Origin: Cacconaster sp045114175
GTDB lineage: Bacteria > Bacteroidota > Bacteroidia > Bacteroidales > UBA932
DNA: 64,000 bases
NCBI GenBank assembly: GCA_045114175.1
Contig: JBGUJZ010000039.1
Coordinates: 1-64,000, forward strand
Reading direction: 5' to 3'
Numbering within the stretch: the stretch's first letter is position 1; each line of letters begins with the position of its first letter. Positions 1-7,800 of this stretch are shown here, piece after piece. The notes under the pieces are model-generated. The model did not search any database and was not told where the DNA came from. It saw nothing but the letters and a program-made list of their open reading frames with translations. The position numbers and the translations under genes were made by a program.

Positions 1-2199
1 GCCACCCAGGTCATCGCAGAGGAAGGCGAGATCCTGACCACCTACCATATCGAGAACCGTACATTCGTCAGTTACGATGAACTGCCCCTGCACCTCGTGC
101 AGGCGACGGTCGCCACCGAAGACGCCCGTTTCTACAGCCATTCCGGCATCGACATTCCCAGCCTTTTCCGCGTCCTTTTCAAGACGCTCCTGTCCCGCGA
201 CACCAGCCAGGGCGGTGGCTCCACCATCACCCAGCAGCTGGCCAAGACCCTCTATCCCCGTGAGGAGCTGGGCGGCAACAAACTCAGCCGGACCTTCAAG
301 ATGGTAGGCATCAAACTCAAGGAGTGGATCACGGCGGTCAAGTTGGAGCGCAACTACACCAAAGACGAGATCGTCACGATGTACTTCAACGCCATCTTCT
401 TCGGCAGCAACGCCTATGGCATCAAGGCCGCCTCCAGCACCTTCTTCGGCAAGGAGCCGTGCGACCTGACCATCGAGGAAGGGGCCTGCCTGGTGGGTAT
501 GGTCAACAAGCCGACCCGCTACAACCCGGTGCTCAACTACGACCAGTCAATCAAGCGGCGCAACCACGTGCTGCACCAGATGGCCAAGTACGACTATATC
601 ACCAAAGCCGAGCGCGACAGCCTGCAGGCACTTCCCATCACCCTCTGCTACCAGCAGCAGGACCACAATGCCGGCCTGGGCTCCTATTTCCGCGATATGC
701 TCCGCCGTACGATGAGCGCCAAGGAGCCGCATCGCTCCTCCTACCGTCAGTATGAGGATTATGCGGTGGATTCCACCCTCTGGAGCGACGATCCGCTCTA
801 CGGCTGGCTCAACAAGAACCTCAAGCCCGACGGCACCCGGTATAGCCTGGACAAAGATGGCCTCCGCATCTATACGACCCTGGATACGCGCATGCAGCGC
901 TATGCGGAGGAGGCCGTGGCTGAACACCTGGGCGGCGAGTTGCAGGCCATCTTCTCCAAAGAGCTGGCCACCAAGCGCAAACGTCCTTTCTCAGACGATA
1001 CCCCGCAAGATGTGGTCAACCTCCTGATGAAGCAGGCCATGCGCTGGAGCGACCGCTACATGGGCATGAAGGAGGAGGGCGTTCCCGATTCCGAAATAGA
1101 GAAATCTTTCCACGAAAAGACGCAGATGCGCCTCTTCGCCTGGAACAAGAAGGGCTACGTCGATACCCTGATGACGCCCTACGACTCCATTAAATATTAC
1201 AAGTCGTTCCTGCGCTCCGCACTGATTGCGATGGAGCCCAACACGGGTAAGGTCAAGGCCTATGTGGGCGGACCGAACTACCGTTATTTCAAGTACGACA
1301 ACGCGCGCCAGGGCAAGCGGCAGGTGGGTTCCACCATCAAGCCGTTCCTCTACACGCTGGCCATGCAGGAGGGCTTCACGCCGTGCGACAAGGTGGTCAA
1401 CGTGCCGTACTCCTTCCAGTTGCCGGATACCGTCTGGACCCCGGCCAGCACCGACCGTGCCGAATACATCGGCCGCACCGTCACCCTCAAGTGGGGCCTC
1501 ACCCATAGCTCCAACAACATATCGGCCTACCTGATGAAGCAATTCGGCCCCGTAGCCATGGTGGAGATGTGCCGCAAGATGGGTATCGGCAGCTTCCTGA
1601 TGCCGGTCTATTCGCTCTGCTGCGGCTCGTGCGACCTCTCGGTTTATGAGATGGTAGCGGCCTACAACGTCTTCCCCAGCCGCGGCGTCTATTGCTCGCC
1701 GATGCTGGTCACCCGCATTGAAGACAAGTCGGGCAACCTGCTCTCCTCCTTCTCCACCCGTAAGAAAGAGGCGATCGGCGATCCCACGGCCTACCTGATG
1801 GTCAACCTGATGCAGGGTGTGGTCAACGAAGGTACGGCGGGCCGGCTCAAATATAAATATGGAATGACCAACGTGGCCGGCAAGACCGGTACCACCAACG
1901 ACCAGTCGGACGGTTGGTTCATCGGGTACACTCCGAAGCTGACGGCCGGCGTCTGGGTGGGCGCGGAAGACCGCCAGGCCCACTTTGAGAGTCTCTACTA
2001 CGGTTCCGGTTCCAATATGGCGCTCCCCATCTGGGGCATCTTCATGAAGAAGATCTATTCCGACCCTTCCATCCGCATCGGGCCGGACGACCAGTTCACC
2101 GCGCCTCTGGGCTGGAACATGCGGCTCGATTGCACCGGCTCGGATGAGGACCTGAATGCCGCCAAGAGTACCGCAAACACAGACGATTACTTCTTTTAA
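1..2199 (+). CDS. Penicillin-binding protein 1A (bifunctional transglycosylase/transpeptidase), 5' end cut by window
   Basis: The frame is open from base 1, so the start and the N-terminal membrane anchor lie outside the window. The GTG at 97 is an internal valine, not a start. The GT51 glycosyltransferase domain comes first, with the ATEDARFYSH catalytic Glu motif and GGGSTITQQLAKTLYPRE. The transpeptidase domain follows, with the nucleophile motif STIK near base 1330, SSN near 1510 and KTGTT near 1882. It polymerises and cross-links peptidoglycan on the outer face of the inner membrane. ddl follows after 8 nt, and prmC overlaps ddl, so the three are probably co-transcribed. The family assignment is secure; the exact class A subtype is inferred. 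Confidence 0.95.
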   Translation, partial: ATQVIAEEGEILTTYHIENRTFVSYDELPLHLVQATVATEDARFYSHSGIDIPSLFRVLFKTLLSRDTSQGGGSTITQQLAKTLYPREELGGNKLSRTFKMVGIKLKEWITAVKLERNYTKDEIVTMYFNAIFFGSNAYGIKAASSTFFGKEPCDLTIEEGACLVGMVNKPTRYNPVLNYDQSIKRRNHVLHQMAKYDYITKAERDSLQALPITLCYQQQDHNAGLGSYFRDMLRRTMSAKEPHRSSYRQYEDYAVDSTLWSDDPLYGWLNKNLKPDGTRYSLDKDGLRIYTTLDTRMQRYAEEAVAEHLGGELQAIFSKELATKRKRPFSDDTPQDVVNLLMKQAMRWSDRYMGMKEEGVPDSEIEKSFHEKTQMRLFAWNKKGYVDTLMTPYDSIKYYKSFLRSALIAMEPNTGKVKAYVGGPNYRYFKYDNARQGKRQVGSTIKPFLYTLAMQEGFTPCDKVVNVPYSFQLPDTVWTPASTDRAEYIGRTVTLKWGLTHSSNNISAYLMKQFGPVAMVEMCRKMGIGSFLMPVYSLCCGSCDLSVYEMVAAYNVFPSRGVYCSPMLVTRIEDKSGNLLSSFSTRKKEAIGDPTAYLMVNLMQGVVNEGTAGRLKYKYGMTNVAGKTGTTNDQSDGWFIGYTPKLTAGVWVGAEDRQAHFESLYYGSGSNMALPIWGIFMKKIYSDPSIRIGPDDQFTAPLGWNMRLDCTGSDEDLNAAKSTANTDDYFF

Positions 2200-2207
2200 T
2201 CCAAGAT

Positions 2208-3197
2208 ATGACCCGTAAAAAAGTTGCGCTTATCTACGGAGGAAACTCTTCTGAATGGGAGATTTCCATTCTCAGCGGCAAGAATGTGGCCGCAAATCTC
2301 GACAAATCCCGCTACGACGTTTATGAGATCCTGCTCCGCGGTACGGACTGGAGTGTCTGCGATCCCACGGCAGAGAAACCAGTGCCGGTAGCACAGGTTG
2401 ACAAGACCGATTTTTCGGCAGTGATTGACGGCCGGAAGGTCAAGTTCGATGTGGCCTTCCTGATGATCCACGGCACCCCCGGTGAGAACGGCCTGCTGCA
2501 GGGTTATTTCGAGATGATGGGGATTCCTTTTACCACCTGTTCTTCATTCGTTTCAGCGCTGACTTTCAATAAGTTCTCCTGCAAGGCATTCTTGCGCGAC
2601 GCGGGCGTTCACCTGCCCAAGGATTACTTCATCCGCCGCGGAGCGGACTGGAATGAAGAGGCCGTGATTGAGCGGCTCGACCTGCCGGTTTTCGTCAAGC
2701 CGGTGGATGACGGCAGCAGCTTCGGCGTCACCAAGGTGAAGCGCATCGAAGACCTGCGCGCGGCAGTGGATTTTGCCTTTGAAAAGAGCGATGGCGTGCT
2801 GATTGAAGAGGCCATCAGCGGTCGCGAGGTGACCGAAGGTGTCTTCTGCCATAACGGCGAAATCATCCCGTTGCCGATCACGGAGATTGTCTCGGAAAAC
2901 GAATTTTTCGACTACGAAGCCAAGTATCTGGGCAAGAGCCAGGAAATCTGCCCGGCGCCCATCCCCGAGGCTGTGGCGGCCCGCGTCCGCGAGGCCAGCG
3001 TGGCCATCTACAAGCACTTCGGCTGCAACGGCGTGGTCCGCATGGACTACATTGCTGACGGCGAGACGGTTTACTTCCTGGAGGTCAATACCGTGCCGGG
3101 TATGACCAAGATGAGCCTCATCCCCAACCAGGCCCGCGCCGCCGGCATGTCCGTCAGCGACTTCATCAACATCATCCTCGACGAAGCCCGGGTATGA
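2208..3197 (+). CDS. ddl: D-alanine--D-alanine ligase
   Basis: 329 aa, normal length for Ddl. The N-terminus has the ALIYGGNSSEWEISILSG motif, the middle has an ATP-grasp domain, and the C-terminal Mg/ATP site reads YFLEVNTVPGMT. The enzyme joins two D-Ala using ATP to supply the terminal dipeptide of the peptidoglycan precursor in the cytoplasm. It sits between a class A PBP and prmC. Its stop overlaps the prmC start by 4 nt (ATGA), indicating translational coupling. The ATG at 2208 is the natural start because the conserved first strand begins six residues later. Confidence 0.96.
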   Translation: MTRKKVALIYGGNSSEWEISILSGKNVAANLDKSRYDVYEILLRGTDWSVCDPTAEKPVPVAQVDKTDFSAVIDGRKVKFDVAFLMIHGTPGENGLLQGYFEMMGIPFTTCSSFVSALTFNKFSCKAFLRDAGVHLPKDYFIRRGADWNEEAVIERLDLPVFVKPVDDGSSFGVTKVKRIEDLRAAVDFAFEKSDGVLIEEAISGREVTEGVFCHNGEIIPLPITEIVSENEFFDYEAKYLGKSQEICPAPIPEAVAARVREASVAIYKHFGCNGVVRMDYIADGETVYFLEVNTVPGMTKMSLIPNQARAAGMSVSDFINIILDEARV

Positions 3198-4090
3198 CCT
3201 TCCGGGAGTTCAAAGACGCCGTCGTCAAACGCCTCTCTTCGCTCTATCCCGAGCAGGAGGCACGCGCCATCGCCGTACGGCTGCTGACGGCGCGGCTGAA
3301 CGTTCCCGACTATAAGATTGCCGCTGAACCGGCGACTACCGTCAAGCCCGACGCCAGCGCGGCGCTGGAGGCTGATCTCGAGCGGCTTGCGGAAGGCTGT
3401 CCGCTGCAGTACGTGCTGGGTTTCACCGAGTTCGCCGGCCTTCGCATCCGCGTGGCCCCCGGCTGCCTGATTCCCCGCCCCGAGACGGAAGAGCTGGTAT
3501 CTCTCATCGTCGAAAACTACGGCGATTCCACCCTTCGAGATCCCGCCAATATTCTGGACATGTGCACTGGTTCCGGATGTATCGCCTATGCACTGGCGGA
3601 TGCGTTCCCGGATGCGCAGGTCTTCGGCTGCGACGCCTCGGAGCCGGCCCTGACCATCGCCTGCAAGCAGCGCGTGAAGCTCCCCGGAGCCCGTCCGGTC
3701 TTCTTTCAGGCGGACGTCCTGCAGGCCCCGCCGGCCGGACTTCCCCAGTTCGACCTAATCGTTTCCAATCCGCCCTATGTGCGTGACAGTGAGCGTGCTA
3801 TGATGCGCCCGAACGTGCTCGATTATGAGCCTGCCGAGGCGCTCTTTGTCCCCGACGACGACCCGTTGCGCTTTTACGCCGCTATCCGCCGTTGGGCCGA
3901 TGCTCTTCTGGTCCCCGGCGGCGAAATCTGGCTCGAAATCAACGAATCCCTCGGCCCCCAGACCGCCGCTCTCTTTGGTCCGGGCACAGCCGCCTCAGGC
4001 CCCTCCGAGGCTGAAACTCTTTCCGTTGAACTTCTACAAGATATCTCCGGCCGAGATCGCTTCCTTCGCGTCTGTAGCCTTGCAATGTAA
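3194..4090 (+). CDS. prmC: Peptide chain release factor N5-glutamine methyltransferase
   Basis: 298 aa. It methylates the GGQ glutamine of release factors RF1/RF2 using S-adenosylmethionine. Visible features are an N-terminal helical domain, the SAM-binding ILDMCTGSGCIAYALA motif (about residues 121-135), and the catalytic SNPPYV motif (about residues 194-199). The ATG overlaps the ddl stop. The last codons (CTT GCA ATG TAA) coincide with a 19-nt sequence (4079-4097) that matches the end of the repeat element at 28841 at 17 of 19 positions, so the extreme C-terminus may have been altered by an element end. It converges on the symporter gene. Confidence 0.94.
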   Translation: MTFREFKDAVVKRLSSLYPEQEARAIAVRLLTARLNVPDYKIAAEPATTVKPDASAALEADLERLAEGCPLQYVLGFTEFAGLRIRVAPGCLIPRPETEELVSLIVENYGDSTLRDPANILDMCTGSGCIAYALADAFPDAQVFGCDASEPALTIACKQRVKLPGARPVFFQADVLQAPPAGLPQFDLIVSNPPYVRDSERAMMRPNVLDYEPAEALFVPDDDPLRFYAAIRRWADALLVPGGEIWLEINESLGPQTAALFGPGTAASGPSEAETLSVELLQDISGRDRFLRVCSLAM

Positions 4091-4097
4091 CTCATTG
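4079..4097 (+). repeat. Possible end fragment of the 28841-type inverted-repeat element
   Basis: These 19 nt differ from the left arm of the element at 28841-28859 at only two positions. They contain the prmC stop codon. No matching right arm is visible downstream, so at most this is a truncated end. Chance similarity cannot be excluded without a genome-wide search. Confidence 0.35.
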
Positions 4098-4131
4098 TCG
4101 GCGGGCTCGCCCACGTTCGAGAGGCGGACCG

Positions 4132-5436
4132 TTATTCTTTGTCTTCCGGCTTGGCGTCGTTGATGGTGAGCTGTTCGCCCTCGCTGTGCGCGATGATGAC
4201 GGCACCGCAGGAGTCGCCGTAGGTGTTGATCATCGTACGGGGCATGTCGCAGAACTGCTCCACAGCCAGGACGATACCGACGCCTTCCAGCGGCAGGCCG
4301 ACTGCGCCGAGCACGATGGCAAGCATCACCATTCCGGCCATCGGAATGCCGGCCGTGCCGATTGCTGCAAGCAGTGCGGTGAAGACGATCACGATCTGCT
4401 GCACAAGCGTCAAATCAATGCCGTAGGCCTGGGCGATAAAGATGGCGGCCACGCATTCATAGAGCGCCGTACCGTTCATGTTGATGGTGCTGCCCAGCGG
4501 AAGCACGAAGCTTGCAATACGCTGTGACACACCGCATTTCTCCTGGGAGTCCCGAATGTTGATGGGGAGCGCCGCCCCCGACGAGCAGGTGGAGAAAGCG
4601 GTCAGCAGGGCAGTGGACATCTTGGACATGTGTTTCCAGGGATTCTGTTTGCCGAGTACGCGGACCAGCAGCGGCAGGATGATGCCGCCCTGGATGAGCA
4701 GGCCGCCCCAGACCACGAGTACAAAGACGCCGAGGCTCTTGACCATGCCCCAGAGCGCGCCCGGGTCGTTGGCCTGTTTGCCCACGATGGTGGCCACAAT
4801 GGCGAACACACCGTAGGGAGCCAGCTTGATGATGGCGAAGGTGATCTTCATAATCACCTCATAGATAGCCTGTAGCACGCCGCCGAGGGTGTCGCTGTGC
4901 TTCTTTTCCACCTTGTTCATGAAGAGGCCGAAAATCACGGCGAAGAAGATGATGGGAAGCAGGTCGCCCTTAGCGCCCGACTCAAAGACGTTGGCCGGGA
5001 TGATATGTACGATCTGATCCACGAACGAAACGTTCTCCGCACTGCCGGCTACGGCACCCACCGTGGTGACATTTTCACTCAGGTTGAGGTCGGCGCCGAC
5101 ACCCGGCTTCACGAGGTTGACCAGCGTCAGGCCAATCGTGGCGGCAACCAGGGTGGTGGCTACATAATAGCCGATGGTTTTGCCGGCGATTCTGCCCAGC
5201 GCCGCGGAACTTCCCATTCCGGCCACGCCCATTGCGATAGAGCTGAAAACCAGAGGGATAACGATCATTCGCAGAGCGCGGAGGAACATGTCGCCAGCCC
5301 ATTTGATGTAGGGCGACCAGTTTTCGTAAGGGGTGATTTGGCAGAGAATGATACCGACCGCCGCACCGAGTCCGATACCGATCAGAATCTTCCAGTGAAG
5401 GGCCAGTTTCTTTTTGTTTTTTGTTTCGCTTGCCAT
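4132..5436 (-). CDS. Dicarboxylate/amino acid:cation symporter (DAACS family)
   Basis: 434 aa with a lysine-rich cytoplasmic N-terminus followed by about eight hydrophobic segments and two re-entrant hairpins, as in GltP/DctA/GltPh. Signature stretches are STCSSGAALPINI (serine-rich hairpin 1), PLGSTINMNGTALYE (the NMNGT cation site) and the C-terminal MPRTMINTYGDSCGA (substrate-binding Asp/Asn region). It imports C4-dicarboxylates or acidic amino acids with H+ or Na+; the substrate cannot be told from sequence. It is divergent from the hydrogenase operon, and the two promoters overlap in the 155 bp between them. Confidence 0.9.
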   Translation of the reverse strand: MASETKNKKKLALHWKILIGIGLGAAVGIILCQITPYENWSPYIKWAGDMFLRALRMIVIPLVFSSIAMGVAGMGSSAALGRIAGKTIGYYVATTLVAATIGLTLVNLVKPGVGADLNLSENVTTVGAVAGSAENVSFVDQIVHIIPANVFESGAKGDLLPIIFFAVIFGLFMNKVEKKHSDTLGGVLQAIYEVIMKITFAIIKLAPYGVFAIVATIVGKQANDPGALWGMVKSLGVFVLVVWGGLLIQGGIILPLLVRVLGKQNPWKHMSKMSTALLTAFSTCSSGAALPINIRDSQEKCGVSQRIASFVLPLGSTINMNGTALYECVAAIFIAQAYGIDLTLVQQIVIVFTALLAAIGTAGIPMAGMVMLAIVLGAVGLPLEGVGIVLAVEQFCDMPRTMINTYGDSCGAVIIAHSEGEQLTINDAKPEDKE

Positions 5437-5476
5437 GGAAAAATCGATAAAAAGAAATAATTCAGTTTTGGCACGA

Positions 5477-5510
5477 CAAATTTAGGGAATTTCTTTGGTC
5501 ATTTGCCAAA
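5477..5510 (-). promoter_or_regulatory. Bacteroidales-type promoter for the symporter gene
   Basis: Read on the minus strand, TAAATTTG (5484-5477) fits the TAnnTTTG -7 box. A TTTG lies 22 nt upstream (5510-5507), slightly longer than the usual 19-21. It interleaves with the divergent hydrogenase promoter. Confidence 0.55.
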
Positions 5511-5525
5511 TTAGGAGTAAATTTG
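5494..5525 (+). promoter_or_regulatory. Promoter of the [FeFe] hydrogenase operon
   Basis: TTTG (5494-5497), a 20-nt spacer, then TAAATTTG (5518-5525): an exact match to the Bacteroidales -33/-7 consensus. It predicts a leader of about 60 nt before the first gene at 5592. That gene has a GGAGG ribosome binding site at 5581-5585. Confidence 0.75.
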
Positions 5526-5591
5526 GCGGCTATTTGGAATTATTATATAGCAATCAAAATAATTTATTAACAAACTCATTGGAGGAAACCT

Positions 5592-5981
5592 ATGGATAAA
5601 ATCAAGAATCTCGCGGATCTTCGCAAGATGAAAGAGGGTATGCAGGGGAAGATGTCGATGCGTGAAAACAGCAACTCTTCCGAAGCTATCATTCAGATCA
5701 AGGTCGGTATGGCCACCAGCGGCATCGCTTCCGGCGCTAAGGAGACGATGAATCACCTCATCACCGAACTTGACAAACGCCAGATCAAGGCGCTCGTGAT
5801 GCAGGTCGGCGATATGGGCTACTGCCACGCTGAACCTACGGTTGAAGTTACCATCCCGGGCAAAGACCCGATCGTTTTCGGCAACGTCAACATCGCACGC
5901 GCTGACGAACTCATCGACAAGTACATTGTCAAGGGTGAGCTCATCGAAGGTATTCTGCCCGCTAACTACAGATCTATCTAA
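5592..5981 (+). CDS. Thioredoxin-like [2Fe-2S] ferredoxin-fold protein lacking most cluster cysteines, hydrogenase operon
   Basis: 129 aa, first gene of the hydrogenase operon, with a strong GGAGG site. Its core (IKVGMATSGIASGAKET, then VMQVGDMGYCHAEPTVEV) aligns by eye with the N-terminal thioredoxin-like ferredoxin domain of the next gene (ILVCGGTGCSASASKEV, then VVVTGCFGFCERGPIVKI). Of the four cluster cysteines in that domain, only the one in GYC is kept here. It therefore probably keeps the fold but not a normal [2Fe-2S] cluster. A structural or partner-docking role in the HydABC complex is inference. Small proteins of this kind occur in other hydrogenase operons. Confidence 0.7.
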   Translation: MDKIKNLADLRKMKEGMQGKMSMRENSNSSEAIIQIKVGMATSGIASGAKETMNHLITELDKRQIKALVMQVGDMGYCHAEPTVEVTIPGKDPIVFGNVNIARADELIDKYIVKGELIEGILPANYRSI

Positions 5982-5992
5982 ACGCACGGACT

Positions 5993-7786
5993 ATGGCTAT
6001 TAAAATGCACATTTTGGTTTGCGGCGGTACCGGTTGTTCCGCTTCAGCCAGCAAGGAGGTCATTGCCGAACTGAACAAGGAACTCGAATCGCACAACCTG
6101 ACGGATTTTGCCAAGGTGGTCGTTACCGGCTGCTTCGGTTTCTGCGAGAGAGGCCCTATCGTCAAGATCATTCCGGACAACACGTTCTACACCCGAGTCA
6201 AACCCGAAGATGCCAAGGAAATCATCGAGGAGCACATCATCAAAGGCCGTAAGGTCCAGCGCCTCCTCTACGTCGCTCCGGACACCAACCAGAGCGTGAG
6301 CGATTCCAAGCACATGGAGTTCTACAAGAAACAGGTTCGTATCGCACTGCGTAACTGCGGTTTCATCGATCCTGAAAACATCGACGAAAGCATCGCGCGC
6401 GACGGCTATGCAGCCCTCGGTAAGTGCCTCACCGAAATGACCCCTGAGCAGGTCATCGAAGAGATCAAGAAATCCGGCCTCCGCGGACGTGGCGGCGCAG
6501 GTTTCCCCACCGGCATGAAGTGGGAGATCGCTTCCAAGAGCCGTGTCGGCGAGCAGAAGTATGTGGTCTGCAACGCTGACGAAGGTGACCCGGGCGCATT
6601 CATGGACCGTTCCCTCCTGGAAGGTGACCCTCACTCGATCCTCGAGGCTATGGCCATCTGCGGTTACTGCATCGGCGCTAACCATGGTTTGATTTACATC
6701 CGTGCTGAGTATCCGCTCGCAATCCACCGTCTTCAGGTTGCCATCAAGCAGGCTGAGGATTACGGTTTGCTGGGTAAGGACATTCTCGGAACCGGTTTCG
6801 ACTTCACCATTGAACTCCGCTACGGCGCAGGTGCATTCGTCTGCGGCGAGGAGACCGCCCTCATCCACTCGATGGAAGGCAAGCGTGGTGAGCCTACCTT
6901 CAAACCGCCGTTCCCCGCACAGTCCGGTTACCTCGAGAAACCGACCAACGTGAACAACGTGGAGACCTATGCCAACATCCCTGTCATCATCAACAAGGGC
7001 GCTGACTGGTTTGCACAGATCGGTACTGAGAAATCCAAGGGTACCAAGGTCTTCGCTCTCGCCGGCAAGATCAACAACGTGGGCCTCATCGAGGTCCCGA
7101 TGGGTATTACCCTCCGTGAAATCATCTACGAAATCGGTGGCGGTATCAAGGGCGGCAAGAAGTTCAAAGCTGTCCAGACCGGCGGTCCTTCCGGCGGCTG
7201 CCTCACCGAGAAACACCTCGACACCCCGATCGACTACGACAGCCTCGTGGCTGCAGGTTCGATGATGGGTTCCGGCGGTATGATCGTGATGGACGAAGAC
7301 GACTGTATGGTTGCCATCGCCAAGTTCTACCTCGGCTTCACCGTGGAAGAGTCTTGCGGTAAGTGCACCCCGTGCCGTATCGGTAACCGCCGTCTGCTCG
7401 AAATCCTCACCAAGATCACCGACGGCAAGGGCACGATGGAAGACCTTGAGGAACTCAAGAACCTCTCCAACGTCATCAAGGACACCGCTCTCTGCGGCCT
7501 TGGCCAGACCTCGCCGAACCCGGTTCTCTCCACCATCAACAACTTCTGGGATGAGTACGTTGAGCACGTCACTGAGAAGAAGTGCCGCGCCGGCCAGTGC
7601 AAGGCCCTGAAGAAATATGTCATCGATCCCGACAAGTGCAAGGGTTGTACGGCTTGCGCACGGGCATGCCCTGTCAGCGCCATCACCGGTACGGTCAAGA
7701 ACCCGCACGTCATCGATCAGGACAAGTGCATCAAGTGCGGTACCTGCTACGAGAAATGTAAATTCGGTGCCATCAGCATTAAATAA
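5993..7786 (+). CDS. hydB: Electron-bifurcating-type [FeFe] hydrogenase, NADH/FMN subunit HydB (NuoF-like)
   Basis: 597 aa. In order: a thioredoxin-like [2Fe-2S] domain (residues about 5-90, with CGGTGC and GCFGFC), a NuoF-type NADH/FMN domain beginning near residue 163 (RGRGGAGFPTG, then CNADEGDPGAFMDR), an SLBB segment, the ESCGKCTPCRIG [4Fe-4S] motif near residue 453, and a C-terminal 2x[4Fe-4S] ferredoxin (CKGCTACARACP, CIKCGTCYEKC). This is the arrangement of HydB in trimeric NAD- and ferredoxin-linked hydrogenases. It exchanges electrons between NADH and the H-cluster subunit in the cytoplasm. Whether the complex truly bifurcates is not decidable from sequence. hydA follows after 14 nt. 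Confidence 0.93.
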   Translation: MAIKMHILVCGGTGCSASASKEVIAELNKELESHNLTDFAKVVVTGCFGFCERGPIVKIIPDNTFYTRVKPEDAKEIIEEHIIKGRKVQRLLYVAPDTNQSVSDSKHMEFYKKQVRIALRNCGFIDPENIDESIARDGYAALGKCLTEMTPEQVIEEIKKSGLRGRGGAGFPTGMKWEIASKSRVGEQKYVVCNADEGDPGAFMDRSLLEGDPHSILEAMAICGYCIGANHGLIYIRAEYPLAIHRLQVAIKQAEDYGLLGKDILGTGFDFTIELRYGAGAFVCGEETALIHSMEGKRGEPTFKPPFPAQSGYLEKPTNVNNVETYANIPVIINKGADWFAQIGTEKSKGTKVFALAGKINNVGLIEVPMGITLREIIYEIGGGIKGGKKFKAVQTGGPSGGCLTEKHLDTPIDYDSLVAAGSMMGSGGMIVMDEDDCMVAIAKFYLGFTVEESCGKCTPCRIGNRRLLEILTKITDGKGTMEDLEELKNLSNVIKDTALCGLGQTSPNPVLSTINNFWDEYVEHVTEKKCRAGQCKALKKYVIDPDKCKGCTACARACPVSAITGTVKNPHVIDQDKCIKCGTCYEKCKFGAISIK

Positions 7787-7800
7787 GGGAGGAAGAAAAC

